This document shows, in pieces, positions 23,302 through 35,489 of a stretch of DNA of 64,000 bases. The notes beneath the pieces are model-generated. The model was not told where the DNA came from, did not search any database, and was given only the letters and a program-made list of their open reading frames with translations. The stretch is from Peromyscus leucopus (Eukaryota; Chordata; Mammalia; Rodentia; Cricetidae). The stretch is taken from the NCBI RefSeq assembly GCF_004664715.2, contig NC_051068.1, forward strand, positions 15,565,798 to 15,629,797, written 5' to 3'. The position numbers were made by a program, and so were the translations under genes. Within the stretch, counting starts at the first letter, position 1, and each line of letters begins with the position of its first letter.

Positions 23302-23466
23302 GACTAGGATAAGGCACAGTTGGAGAGACAGGACCCTAAAACTGCACAGCGATGTCATCAACGGTCCATCCACTAGGCTTCTTTGCAGCCCAGTTACTTC
23401 CTTGACTGTTTATGGATGCACTTGCTGGCCTGTCTCCTTTTGATCTTGCTTCCCCTAAGTTCAAGA
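23302..23466. other. unrecognised spacer
   Basis: A short single-copy stretch between the URR1-like element and the B1-like SINE. Nothing recognised. Confidence 0.35.
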
Positions 23467-23600
23467 GAACCAGGCACGGTGGTGGTCACCTGTAATTCCA
23501 GCACTCAAGAGACTGGGGCAGGAATATTTCGAGTTTGAAGCCAACCTGGAATAAATAGTGACCCTGTCTCCAAATAAAAAACCAAACCAAACCTAAGGAG
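23467..23600 (+). mobile_element. old B1-like SINE
   Basis: A diverged 7SL-derived SINE: 'aaccaggcacggtggtggtc', 'cctgtaattccagcactc', 'gaccctgtctcc' and an A-rich tail. The divergence suggests an old B1/PB1 subfamily. Confidence 0.75.
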
Positions 23601-24805
23601 AAACAGGCAAATTCAAGGTGGTGTAGAGGATACTGTGTGGTTCTATCTCTTGAGCTACTGAGAGTTCCCATCTCTCTCGTGACACAGTGAAGCCATTGCT
23701 TTCTTTCCTCTATTCACAAGCCGTCCTGCCACCCAGCATTGATGCCCAGTTTGTCATTAAGTCAGATGTCCTCTTCCACTCCCGGCAGTTCCCTAGATGC
23801 TAACCTTCTGTGGTTTTCCCTGGTGCCCGGGATAGGTGGCTCAGAGCAGGAAACCGCCACTCATTTGTCTGTGCTGGCATGCTTGCTTCCAATTTCCCCA
23901 CGCTGCTCCAGTGAGAACATTCGGGCACTCCACAGTCTAGTCCCATCCAGGACAAAAAATGAAAGAGTTTTACACTGATTCTTGGAGAACATAGATGAAA
24001 AACTGTTCCTAGGTCTCCACCACTCTGTCCTTTTTCTGTCACATTTCAAAGCTGGGAGGGCAGAATGCCCCTCTCTGAATAAAAATTCAATGGGTTTCCT
24101 TGCTCCGCTGAGGGCTTAACGCCACACTGCCAACGTCAACAGGACAACTCATCCTAAGGCAAGGCATTTCCCATCTGCCTTGGGACCCATCCTTCTTGAG
24201 CTAGGCTCTCCATGACTGGCCACTTACAAGGAATTCCATCAATGTTGGTTTTCTATTAAGATCAGTAAGGCTCTCTTCTGGGTTCTCACGACCTCTCATC
24301 CACACCACATTTGGAGGCTCGGTCTGACGTTCTTTCCTTACTTCCAGAGTCCCAAGTCCAGAAACTGCAATTTGTTTGTCTTTACATTAAAAATCAATCA
24401 ATCAATTAATTAATCTAAAAATGGTATGACTAACATTGTTTTTGTTTGCACTAACCTAATGTCTATAAATCACGTGAAGGAGTTTCCTTGATTGCTTTAA
24501 ACAGTTCATCTTCATTTACTCGGTGAATTCTTTCTTTATGCATAATTCAAAAGTAAATTTTCTTTGGGGATTTTCTGAATTAGAGTAACTGTTGGAGGTT
24601 CGTGGGATACCACTGGCTAGATTTGATTTATTTATGTGGCTTTCAAAATATGTGTCCATTTAGCTTCGGGACTTACCACCAAAGCATACAAATTCTTCAA
24701 CACTTTGAAAATTAATTAAATGAAGTAGAGGATTTAAAAAAATGTTTTCCATCGCCAAGTGGTAGCATTTTTATTCTTCTTAATTTGACTCTGATAGAAA
24801 GTAGT
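23601..24805. other. unrecognised single-copy DNA
   Basis: No repeat or gene recognised. The short AATC/AATT tract at 24392-24414 is low complexity. Confidence 0.4.
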
Positions 24806-25016
24806 CTGGGGACCAGGGAGATTGTTCAGTGGCTAAGAGCACACTGCTCTCTCATAGTGCCCTGGTTTGGTTCCCAGCACCCATATATGGCAGCCCACAC
24901 CCATCTATAACTCCAGTTTCATGGATCAAAAACTTCTTCCAACCTTCAAGGGCTCCTGCAGACATATGGTGCACACACATACACTTGGGCACACACATAC
25001 AATTAAAGTATTTTGA
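24806..25016 (+). mobile_element. B2/B3-type SINE
   Basis: Head 'gaccagggagattgttcagt', body 'ggttcccagcacccatatat' and a CA-rich tail ending 'acacatacaattaaagt'. Fairly diverged. Confidence 0.8.
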
Positions 25017-25469
25017 AAGAAAATAATTTGAATGTTTCCCTGTTACTCTCCAGACATAGTCAAAGTCGATTTACAGAATCTGTTCTTCCACTGGGCCATC
25101 AGCAGTTACCCCACTGCTCAGAACCTGCATATCAAGGTAAGACAAACACAGCTACAGAAATGGGAGCAGTCAGATCCACCCAAAGCACTTGTCACATCCT
25201 GAGTCATATTGCATGACTTTTTACTATTGTACTTTGGGTAATTTTATTTATTCCAAAGACAGAGAAATTCCCACCAGATCATATTATACTCCTAACCCAC
25301 CAGGAGATTCTGTTATCCGAAACAATGTCAAGAAAGCATATCGGCCATAAACGTCATCAAAGAATTCAAAGATGTTAAAGAAGACAAAAAGAAGCAGCTC
25401 ATTGAAATTCAGGAAAAAGAGCTTAAGGAGAATAAATACCTGAATGACAACCAAGAAAACACAAAATAC

Positions 25470-25715
25470 ATGATGGAAATGATGAAGACAACCCAGGACT
25501 TGAGACTAGAATTCAGTAGAGAGAGAGAAACACTGAAGAGGACTCAAGCTGTGATGAAGACGGAACTGAAAAACCCAATAACTAAGCTGGAAAACACAAA
25601 GGGAAGCCTTACACGTGGAATGAATCAAGCAGAAGACAGACTATCAGGACTCAAAGAGAAAGTAAAGGATCTAGGTCAAATAGGCAAGAAATATAAAAAA
25701 AAAAAAAAAAACTAA
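25470..25715 (+). pseudogene. L1 ORF1 coiled-coil fragment
   Basis: An 81-codon open remnant of L1 ORF1 (the RNA-binding chaperone of the L1 particle). Heptad-like charged repeats typical of the trimerising coiled coil are seen, ending in a lysine run from an expanded A tract at 25695-25712. The RRM and C-terminal domains are not in frame. The product would be non-functional. Confidence 0.75.
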
Positions 25716-28479
25716 AACCACAAGAAATGAACACAGAAGAAATATGGGACTTCATGAAAAAACAAACCTAATTAGAGGCACAGTTGAGGGAGAAGAATCC
25801 TAAGTCAATGGTATAGACTGGGTCTTCAGCAATATCATAGAAGAAAATTTTGCCAAACTAAGGGAAGACACACACATATAAATACAAGAAGCACACAGAT
25901 CACCAAATAGACAAGACCATAAAAGATTATATCATGTCATAGTTAAAACACTAAGTATATAACAAAGAATGTGTATTGAAAACTACCAAGAGAAAAAACA
26001 CAAGTCATATATAAAGGGAAACCCATCAGAATAACAGATGATTACTCAATGGAGATTTTGATAGCCAGAAGAGCCTAGAATAATGAATTCCAAGCCCTAA
26101 AAGACTATGACAGCCAGCCTAGACTAATATATCTAGCTAAACTATCTGCCATAATTCAAATAGAAAGAAAAACTTTCTACAACATAAATAACCTTAAAAA
26201 ATTGTATCCAATAAACCAAACCCAAAGAAAATAGAGGAAGCATTACTTAGGGGTGAAGAGAATCAGCATAGCAGAGAGACTATGGCAAGAAATACAAAGC
26301 CATAGTTATTAAAACACACTGAAAACACAGCACCAAAAATCAACAACGCAATGACCACAATTACACATTCAATTTTCCAGTCAAAAGACCTGTGTGAACA
26401 GATCACTGAAAAGGCCAACTGAATGAATTAAGAAACAAAATCCACCTCTCTGTTCTCTAAAAAAACGCTTCTTAGTTTTAAATATAGACACTGCCTTTGA
26501 ATAAAAGGATGGACAAAAGTACTCCAATCAAATGAGACCAGGAAGTAAACAGGCATCATTGTCTTAATATCTGACAAAACATACTTCAAACTAAAATTAC
26601 CAAAAAGATGTAAGGAGGGACACTTCATTCTAATCAAGGGAACAGTTAACCAGAAAAACATTACATTTAACCATACAAACTAAAAGATGACCAATTTCAT
26701 AAAACAAAACAAAAAACCTTCTATTTGATTTAAAAATATAGATGAACAACAATCCATTAATAATAGATTATTTCGGTAACCCACTTTTTCCAATAGGCAG
26801 GTCATCTAGACAAAAATAGAAATATCAGAATTAATTGATATCATACATCAAATAGACTTAACAAATATCTACAGAATATTCTACCTAAACACCAAAGAAT
26901 ACACATTCTACTCAGCAGCGCAGGAAACTTTTTAAAAATAGACTACATCCTGGGACACAAACAAATCTTCACAAATCCAAAAATTTAAAATCACACATTG
27001 TATCCTATCTGACCACAATAAAATACTACCTAAAATTGACAGCAAATAAATATTTAGTAAATAACACAAACTACTGGAGAGCAAACAGCTCATTCATTAC
27101 TGAATGAAGAATGGTCAAAGAAGAAATCAAGAAAGAAATAAAATTTTCCTGGGACTAAACAAAATGAAAACACAACACAACCAAACCTCTGGGACACCAA
27201 AAGAAGTGTGGTGAAGGAAATCTATAGCTCTGACTGCCTACATTAAAAAACCAGAAAGAAAGATTTGGATAAAATGACAATAAGGATGTCTGAAAAAGCC
27301 ACAAGGAATTGTACTATTAACTATTCACCAAAAATGCATACTGCTTGTATAACTCAATTAATAATTACATATACATAGTTTTCATGAACCTTTCCTATCT
27401 GGGCTGACAGTGCTCCCCTCAACAGCTAAAGATGATCTAACAAAACCCCTAATATCAGACATGAGAAGCCCTCTTCTGAGTAGTTGGCCAGGGTTGTTCA
27501 AGAGATTCTAAAATTATATAGCCTATTACTGTTGCCCTTGGTCACCCCCAATCTCCCACCCCCCACTCCCTGCCCAGAAGTGGAAGATAAGTCCCTGTCA
27601 CTGAAGACATCATAGTTTCAGACACAGGGCCCAGAGACTCACGAACTGGAATGGACTGGAAAGCTGCCCTCCTTGAGGACTAGCTTCATAGTACCAGAAG
27701 TTACCATGCAAACTTCCACAGGAGGGAGGCAACCAGCAGCCCTACCCAGCTGTGATGCCTATGAACTAAATCAATGACCAGCATGACACCATAACCCTAC
27801 AGTGCAGCAGTGACACCTTGGTGGTAAATAACAGGTCTCTAATTGGACTTAAGACACACACAACAAGAAGGAGACCATGCCCGGTACTGGAAACCTAAGT
27901 ACTTAGTACTCATGAGTGATTATTGGAGGAGAATCTACAACTACCAATTAACTAAAGCAGCATAATTTCTAACCACAGTCTATAAACAGTTGTTCTTTTA
28001 CCCACAGGTAAGTATAGTCTTCATCCCTCATAAAGAAAACTTCTCTTTGCAACAGACAGAAGCAAAGAGAGTTGTGAAGCTCGGACCCAGTGGACACATC
28101 TACAAACCACCCCTGCACCTAAGGCTCAGGAAGCATTGTGGAAGAGGGAGCAGAATGATTGTGAGAGCCAGAGATCAGGGAGTTTGCACTGAAATTGTGT
28201 CCAGTTATGTCAGAAGCTGCACCCATAAAGTCTCCCCAACATGACAGCCTAATCAAGAGTTGAACGAGGATAGCAATAGACATGCCAAAGTGGATGGGGG
28301 ACAGCCCACAAGGCCTCAACCATATGCAAATGACTACAGACAACTAAAGAATGTTGAGAGTAGGAGAAATAGTCTTCCCAAGAAAAGAGCATACCAGTTG
28401 GTTATCAAATACCAAAGATCAGCCCTGAAAACACACATACAAGTGACCTTTTACAGACCGAGCAGGTTATACCAAGGGA

Positions 28480-28516
28480 TATATATATGTATATACATAT
28501 ATATGTATATACATAT
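28480..28516. repeat. AT-rich palindromic tract in the L1 3' UTR
   Basis: A GTATATAC-centred palindromic TA tract. An equivalent 20-bp perfect palindrome lies at the same place in the other L1 3' UTR, about 37186-37205. It is therefore an inherited L1 feature rather than a local microsatellite. Confidence 0.8.
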
Positions 28517-28660
28517 AACAACAAGAAATGGAAAAAGAGGTCATGGTGGAAGAACAGTTTGGAGACATTGAATAGCATAGCATTCTGGAAGCAAAGAAGA
28601 TTAAAGCAGATAAACCACCCTGAGAACCCTCCAGGAAGAACACTTCCGGGCAAAAGTTGA

Positions 28661-30180
28661 TTTAACACCCGGGACCTCTACTAAATGTGAGTAATAACTA
28701 ACCTAGTAGCCATGGGCAAGGGTTTCTACAATGCAACATGTGATTCTGTCTCAGGAGACAGCCCGTCTCTGGCCTTCAGGAAGTAGATATTCTGCGCACT
28801 AAGGAGGGCTGTCTGCCTACTTCAACGGTCGGCTCTAGGGAGTATATGCAGAGCGGCATACAGTCTCACCTGAGGAGAGCAAAGAAGATCAAGAGTAGAG
28901 AGGAATGATGTAAAGGACAAGTCAGAAGCTAGCTCCGAATTGAGCTGAGCTTCACAGGAAGTGTATGTTGTAAGGAAAAATAAGTAATCAAATAGTGACT
29001 GAATATCTTTGAAGTAAAAGCCAACTGGTAAATACTGAAAGAAGACAAAGAAAATGGATGCTAAATTTTGATGACTTACAGAATATTAAGCCCAGAATAC
29101 CTCGCTCGGGTCAATACACTTAACTAATTAGAGAGGGGAAGTGTTAGTGGGCTCTCCACCAACCATCTGAGGAAAGCTAGTCACCAGTGCTGAACAAACA
29201 GACATCTGCCTGTGAATTCCGTCCACCAAGGAAGACACACTACATGGGATTGTTTGCCCCCTCCGCCTCCCCCACCCAGAAAAAGCCCTGACCCTAACCA
29301 TAAACGCACACTAGACAAACCCAACCCAGGTGGACACATAGTCTGAAGTTACCTGACCTCATGTGAATCTCAAATTCATCAAGATTGAAAAAACAATTAG
29401 TAAAAGAACCACGTGGAAGTACACAAGGAATTGAAATAAAAGAAGTTTGAGGATTGACATGAGGGAGAACTTTTAACTTAGCCACGTGCCCAACAAGGTA
29501 GTTGGTAGGCACAGTTGCAAAATCCTGAATTCTGTTTTTCTAAGCAGATATTTTCAAATGCTTGTCACGACTAGGCTATTACTGTGAATTTTTTTGAAGG
29601 AAGAAAAATGAAAAGATTCTGATGTAATGTCATCTTTATTTCATAAAAAAAAGATAAGAACACTAATTGTTAAGACTGACAAAGAATTAATTTCTAGTTG
29701 CATTGAGAGGGAAAAAATTAACAGACTAACAAAATTATAACCTTAACACGATTGAACTCATTACTCTTGAAGTGTAGTGCAGACACTGTATGCTGGTTTT
29801 TAGTTTGTTTATGGAACTGGAAGAGACTTCAGCATGCTAACACTTCAAATTAAAACTAATATTATTATATTTAGAGAATCAAAATGTAAATGCCATCCTA
29901 TATGTTAGAGCTTACACTGCCTTTTAAATAATATATATATATATATATACATAAGTATGTATATATAATTCCAAACAGTAAGAAAAGTTCAAAGAAATAG
30001 AAATTATTTGGGAATAACCTATAGCATCTAATGAGCATCACTGGTCAACTCACCGTGGGTTCATGGAGATTAACAAAACTGATGCGCAAAGCAATAAAAA
30101 CTCATAATATATAGAGAGATATAGAAGGATGGGGTCATTCTCCACCAGCTCACTACTGTATTTTGATTTTCTAGAACTTG
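28661..30180. other. unrecognised DNA, partly AT-rich
   Basis: No gene recognised. 29929-29950 is an (AT)n tract. 28730-28900 is relatively GC-rich but gives no recognisable protein. Some of it could be old, unrecognised L1. Confidence 0.35.
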
Positions 30181-30189
30181 AATTATAAA

Positions 30190-30245
30190 GTCTGTATTGT
30201 GTGCCTTGCTCGTGCTAAGCAAGTGCTCAGCCATTGCACTTCATC
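30190..30245 (-). mobile_element. ID/B4-type SINE fragment, antisense
   Basis: 'tgtgccttgctcgtgctaag' and 'cattgcacttcatccc' are the reverse complement of the tRNA-like ID head. A long T run follows shortly after. Confidence 0.55.
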
Positions 30246-30271
30246 CCCGGTCTCTGTAAGCTACCAAGTGT

Positions 30272-30272
<1 letters not shown>

Positions 30273-30328
<56 letters not shown>

Positions 30329-30338
30329 TGTGTGTGTT
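30273..30338. repeat. T43 homopolymer plus (GT)n
   Basis: 43 consecutive T (30273-30315) are followed directly by about 11 GT units. The exact length is likely to vary and may be affected by sequencing error. Confidence 0.9.
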
Positions 30339-30899
30339 TATAATTTTATTAATTGATTCCCTGCCTTGAATGTTTGTATCCCTTCTCCTAATTATTTTGG
30401 TCTCACTTTTAGGTTTTTGCTCTAAATTTACTTAATTTTAATGTAATCCACTTACTTCAATGTTGAAAAAAGTGAAAGTTCTCATTTGTCTCAATTTACC
30501 AATTTTTAATGTTATATTCATTTTTATTCTTCATATATTTCACATGAATGTATGCCATTTTTCTGAGCCATGTGTAATACATAAGTGGCTATTTCCAAAG
30601 AATGAGGAAGCTATCTCATATTTATTTTTGCTACTTTAAATCATGTGTATGTCTATTAAGTTTGAGTGTGAGTATGTACCCATGAGTCCAGGTGTGTTTC
30701 TTGGATGAGGCAGGAAGAGGGATCCCATCTTCAAATCCAGTCTGTGAGTCTGTGTCTGTGTCTTTACTAAAAAGCTATATCATTGAACAGTATTTATTAA
30801 TTCCTGATACTTCATTGTTATTTTTTCTTCCTCTTTTAATTAATTGTTCTAGAAACATTTATTCTCCTATCTTCTTGGGGAGAGTTGTTATTCTCTTCA
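30339..30899. other. unrecognised AT-rich DNA
   Basis: No gene or clear repeat. It may be a diverged extension of the antisense L1 that follows. Confidence 0.35.
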
Positions 30900-31770
30900 T
30901 AATGAAGTTTTCCTTGTAGGATCTTCTGGAGACTGGATTGGTGGACAGGAATTGTTTAAATTTGTTTTGATCATGAATCTTGTGTCTTTCTCCATGGGTT
31001 GTTATCAGCATTTGGCCTGCATCATGGTCTTACACAGTCTGTAGACATCTCCCCAGGCCCTCTGGCCATTGGTGTCTCACTGAAGTCTGGTGGTACTCTG
31101 ATGGGCTGCCTTTATATGGAACTTGGTCGTTTCCCCTTGCAGTTTCTAACTTCCGTTCTTTATTCGTCTGTATAATTGACTACTATGTGTCATGCAGAAT
31201 TTCTTTAATATTGGTGTTCTGTATTCCTCTTGCACCTTAATGGGTATCTCTTTCTTTAGATTAGGAAGCTTCTTCAATGATTTTGTTAAAAATATTCCTG
31301 TGTCTTTGATCTGGATTTCTTTTCCTACCTCTCTACCTTATCCACAGGTTTGGTCTTTTTGTAGTGTTCAATTTCCCAGGATGCATTGTGTCTGGATTTT
31401 TTGTTTTAACATTTCCTTTGACTGAATTACTCATTTCTTCTACTTTTTCTTCAAGACCTGAATCTCTCTCTTTTATTTTGTTCAGTCTACTGGTGAGGCT
31501 TACCTCTAAAGTTTCTGTTTGACTTCCTGAATTTTTTTTCTTTTCAAGTTTTACTTCAGTTTGGGTATTCTTTAGAGATTCTATTTCTTTATTAAATTCT
31601 ACTCTTGCATCTTGTATTGTTTTCATGATTCCATTCAACTGTTTGTTCTCTGTATTCTTGGTCTTCACTGAGGCATTAGTCATCTCTTCTTTAAGGTCCT
31701 TGAACATATTAATAACTGGCACTTTGAAGTCCTTGTCTTGTGATTCAGCTAAATTGATTTTCCCAGGGCA
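30900..31770 (-). pseudogene. L1/HAL1-type ORF1 relic, antisense
   Basis: Read on the minus strand, 31722-31333 gives an open coiled-coil segment with L1 ORF1 features: an N-terminal helix, many Glu/Lys heptads and a 'SLTSRLNKIKERDSGLEEKV' stretch. Lower coordinates (about 31330-30960) continue the ORF1 C-terminal half with frameshifts. No ORF2 follows on the minus strand. The order and lack of ORF2 would fit a HAL1 half-LINE or a truncated L1, and I cannot decide between them. Confidence 0.7.
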
Positions 31771-31899
31771 TATTGTAATAGGGCCCTGGCTTGTAGAGGA
31801 GGCATAGTGTCTGGTTATTCACAAGTGAACATGATCATATTCATGAGTGAATATGATCAAAATACATTGCATGAAATCCATAAAGAATTAATACCATCA

Positions 31900-32000
31900 T
31901 TTTTTAAAGCATAGGTGCCAAGAACATAGCTAGGTGGGAGTCTTGCCTTATATGCTCAAGGCCCTGGGTTCAATCCTCAGAACCACAAATAAAACAAAAC
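31900..32000 (+). mobile_element. ID/B4-type SINE, diverged
   Basis: 'gctcaaggccctgggttcaa' is the B-box region of an ID-type head, followed by an A-rich tail ('aaaacaaaacaatatc'). The 5' part is degraded. Confidence 0.6.
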
Positions 32001-33120
32001 AATATCAAAAAAGTTTAAACACAAAAAGTGGAAATACTGCATAAGGTATAATTTTTTAAAAGAAAAAGAAGGAAGAGGAGAAAGAGGAGGCTGAAATATC
32101 GGACCTGCCTCTTTTTGGGTCTTTGAAACTTAGTGCTTGCCAGTTGTATGTACTTGTGGGGCCAGCTGACCTTATGGACTCCTGCCTCTCCTACGGTTTA
32201 TGCTGCTGTTGAACATGCTGGACATGTGTCTACTGTCCATCAGAGCTGTCTTCACTTTGGTGGCTTTCCTTATTTCCACACCAGAGGCCTGTGCTGGCAA
32301 CATTTAGCCTCTTGGTGTATGGAGTGGGCAGGTTCTCTCACCTCCCGAGATTCCTCAGGTGATACCACCTGGGGCAGTTGACACTCTCATTGAAGGCTGT
32401 CTCCTCAAAGTGTTCAGAGTGTGGGGAGCAGCCACAACACTGAGATATGCACAGGCAAAGAACTGTCTCCATAGTTTCCACATCTTCTAAATTAATCACC
32501 TGCCTGAGGGATGCACTTCAGATTCTCAGGCTCTACAGCAGCACATAGTTCATAAATGGCTCTGTCAATTGATCCATCCATTCACATCAGGCATAGAGTT
32601 ATCAAACTCCAGGGTTTTTCTCAGTTGATGAGATTGGCCTGCTACCTCCAGCGATGGGATTATGCACTCGGCTGCCACATCTGGCCTGCACTTCCAGCCA
32701 GCAGCCTTCCTAATCTCCACAGTTGTTTTCCAGGACTATCTCTCATCCAGGGGCAATGGCTGGTTAAATTTGGGCTCTTTGAATTGTAAGCTTTCCCTGG
32801 TTTTTGGCCCTCAGAATAGTTGAATTGTTAAGAGTAAGATCGTCCTCTACATGATAAGCAGCCACTGCTCTCTGAGGTACACAGTTACAAAACGGGACTT
32901 CTTTCCAGCAGCGGCTGCTCTGGGGAGAAATTACTGTCTCGCCAATATTTGCAGCTGGATTTGAGGATGTGGGCTTGTCTTGGGGGTAGGACTGTCGGTC
33001 TGCCTTCACCAAGAGCACCTAGCTGACCTTGCCGGTGAGACTTCTGCATCTCCCCCCTCCGCTGGGAGGCTTCACAGTGCAGGTGACTTCACTTTGGCTT
33101 TCCTGTCATGTGTCACTCAC
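32001..33120. other. unrecognised single-copy DNA
   Basis: No repeat family is confidently seen. 32630-32700 faintly resembles an old antisense B1. It is the 3' flank (on the minus strand) of the exon-like segment at 33121-33295. Confidence 0.35.
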
Positions 33121-33295
33121 CTCCTCCGTGCTCTTCAGCTGCGCTCTCACTGCTCTGTGATTTTCCTTTCTCTCTGTGAAATAGTCTGTTTGTTCTCATA
33201 CTCTTCCTTCTCCTTAACCAAGTCTATGGAGGAAGTTTCTAGTCTGTCGTTTGCCCTGGACCTCAGAGCTATCAGATCCTGGAGTGTGGGAAAGT
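33121..33295 (-). other. exon-like segment with coiled-coil coding character
   Basis: On the minus strand a pyrimidine-rich tract ('ggggtttgtttttccag') ends in AG just before 33295. A consensus donor 'gag|gtgagt' follows 33121, framing 175 bp. One frame is open for about 46 codons of charged, heptad-like sequence rich in Glu, Lys and Arg. It then hits a TGA near 33152; after a one-base shift the frame stays open to the donor. I do not recognise the protein. It could be a decayed exon, an exon of an unknown gene with a sequence error, or chance. Confidence 0.35.
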
Positions 33296-33574
33296 CTGGA
33301 AAAACAAACCCCAAACCATCACATAATGTATTCATCCTTAGAAATCAATACTGACTATGAAGACAGTCATTCTATGTTTCAGTTTTATCCCCGCATGCTA
33401 AATTATTAGTCCCTTGTGACACACCTCACAATGTCTCCACCTGTGATATATATTATGACTGACGGCCTTTCCCCAGGATGGATCCCCCGGGTGTTTCTGA
33501 AATGTGCTGTGGGAACTAATTCTCAGTTCCTAATGATCACCCCCCTGGGCTTTCTGTCATTTGTTTATTTGTTT

Positions 33575-33665
33575 GCGTTTTTGGTTTTTCATGACAGGGT
33601 TTCTCTTTGTAGCCCAGCTGTCTTGGAACTCAGAGATCTGTCTGCCCCTGCCTCCTGAGTGCTCC
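33575..33665 (-). mobile_element. B1 SINE fragment, antisense
   Basis: 'catgacagggtttctctttg' and 'cttggaactcagagatctgt' are antisense B1. The fragment stops at 'cctgagtgct', lacking the element's 5' head. Confidence 0.75.
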
Positions 33666-33756
33666 TACAAACTATTATAAAAACATTAAAATATAAACTG
33701 GAAGAGAGTAAAAGATAATTTATATTAAAAACTGAATATATGTTTTTGTAGCATGT

Positions 33757-33759
<3 letters not shown>

Positions 33760-33797
<38 letters not shown>
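33760..33797. repeat. (TG)n microsatellite
   Basis: About 19 uninterrupted TG units, followed directly by an antisense SINE. It probably grew from the CA-rich SINE tail. Confidence 0.95.
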
Positions 33798-33803
<6 letters not shown>

Positions 33804-33804
33804 A

Positions 33805-33965
33805 CAGGGGTGGGGCAGTGCACATAGCATAGTGTTCCTGTGGCGGCCAGAAGACAACTTGCAGGATGTCTATTCTCTCCTTCCTTCATATAGGTCCTGG
33901 ACTCAAACTCAAGTTTTCATTGGTGGAAAGTGCTCTTACCAGCTGGGCCATCTTGTCAGCCCCTA
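33805..33965 (-). mobile_element. B2/B3-type SINE, antisense
   Basis: 'gcggccagaagacaacttgc', 'ggtcctggactcaaactcaa' and a 5' head at 'gggccatcttgtcagcccc' give an antisense B2/B3. The TG tract before it is the tail. Confidence 0.85.
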
Positions 33966-34920
33966 AATATGTCTTTATAAATGATAATGTCATTAAAAAT
34001 AAGAATATTAAAATATACTTGAAACTTCCCCTTCTAATGGTGAAGCAGCAGGGACTGCAATAAACCTCTGCAAGAAACAACTGGAAAACAACATGAAAAG
34101 CACTAAGTTAAGATACATGTTAGACACAGGGATCATATTGTGCAAGATAGAGGGAATAAACAGGATAAGCCCAACAGTGGCTTACTGTCCAGAGAAAAAC
34201 CCCAGGTTCCATGGAGGAAAACAGAAGCACTGCCCTGCAGTCTTCTGGAGCCAGAGATGCTGAGGAACCTAGACTTGACAGTTTGTGAGGTTGAGGAGGT
34301 TGTGTCTTACAGAGGACCAAAGAGAGAAGGATATGTGGAGCTTTCCAGGGTCCCCGTTGAGTTTTCAGCCAAGAACTGATTCTCTCATGTTCACAGGAAA
34401 GCTTCAGGCAATGACATACTCCCCCAAATGACTGCAAAGAAAAAGTCTACAAAGTTACACACAGCCATGAATGGTTCCTACCCATTAAATTTTGGGGAAA
34501 ATAAAACCCAAGTATATTATCTACTGTAAACTAATTTAAAATAAAACACACAAATAAGGTAAAAATAAAATGATGTATCCATGCTAACATAAATTGAAAG
34601 AAACCAGAAATCATTACATTAATATTAAGTTCATGTACTACGTAGGCATAAAAATCTTAAATATTTATCCAACTAATACACCTTAAAACCAAATGAAGAA
34701 AAACTGAAAGAACAAAAAAATAAAAACTAAATAAATTGTAAAACTAATTTAGTTGTTTAAATAAATTCACAACGTATAGTTGAAATTGAAATAATTATCT
34801 TAAATGATCTAGAGAAAGCTGTAGCTTGCCCAAGTTTAGACAGATTGTTTGAAAATGGATAGGCTGCAGATCTGATTTTCTCAGTTCATAAAAGCTAATG
34901 ATTGACTTGATTTAAATAAC
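33966..34920. other. unrecognised DNA, AT-rich in part
   Basis: Very A/T-rich between 34500 and 34800. No gene or repeat recognised. Confidence 0.35.
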
Positions 34921-35043
34921 ATTTGTAGGGGTTGGTGAGACCATTCAATGGGCAAAGGTACTTGCCAACAAACCTGATGACCTAAGTTTGACATTCGTAG
35001 TGGGAGAAAAGAACTAACCCCCACAAGTTCTCCTTTGACCTAG

Positions 35044-35085
<42 letters not shown>

Positions 35086-35105
35086 CCACACCACACCACA
35101 CCACA
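34921..35105 (+). mobile_element. B3/B2-type SINE with expanded CA tail
   Basis: Head 'aggggttggtgagaccattc', body 'gatgacctaagtttgac' and 'caagttctcctttgacctag'. A (CA)n tract follows at 35043-35082, then five CCACA units to about 35106. Confidence 0.8.
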
Positions 35106-35489
35106 CATTTTTTAAAGGTTTTTAATGAAATAACATTTGTAGAACATTCCAACCAATGACAACAGAAGGTATTTTTTCGAGTAAAACACAACAATTTTCA
35201 AGCCATATTCTGAGGCATAAACCAGGTCTTAGGACCCCTTAAACTTTCAAATCATGCAAGTAGGAATCTGTTCTCAGACTAAAACAGCACTAAATTAAAA
35301 AACAACATAAAAGTGACTGGAAAAAACCCAAATACCTAAGAACAAGCCAGTTGTAAACAATCCATGTGCTAGAAAAATCAAAAGCAAAGTCTGGACTTTA
35401 CACTGATGGAAAACAAATCTGTGCTGTCAAGACGTGCTGAGATGTTTCTAGAACACCTGAGAGGAGAATTCTCAGTGCTGAGCATCCAT
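35106..35489. other. unrecognised DNA
   Basis: No gene recognised. It may include diverged L1 3' sequence leading into the L1 that follows. Confidence 0.35.

Larger units (their letters stand above)
25290..28660 (+). mobile_element. L1, internally deleted (ORF1-EN joined to 3' UTR)
   Basis: ORF1 begins in degraded form near 25320 and has a coiled-coil stretch at 25470-25715. The region with homology to the ORF2 endonuclease domain covers about 26400-27250. Near 27258 the sequence jumps to L1 3' UTR, which runs to about 28660, so the reverse transcriptase and C-terminal parts of ORF2 are absent. Frameshifts and stops are abundant, making this a dead copy. The 3' UTR matches the one at 35490-37335 in order and content. 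The 5' and 3' limits are approximate. Confidence 0.8.

Noticed and set aside
33760..35106. CRISPR-like or satellite arrays
   Set aside because: The repeats are simple TG, CA and CCACA tracts attached to SINE tails. There is no spacer structure, and the genome is mammalian.
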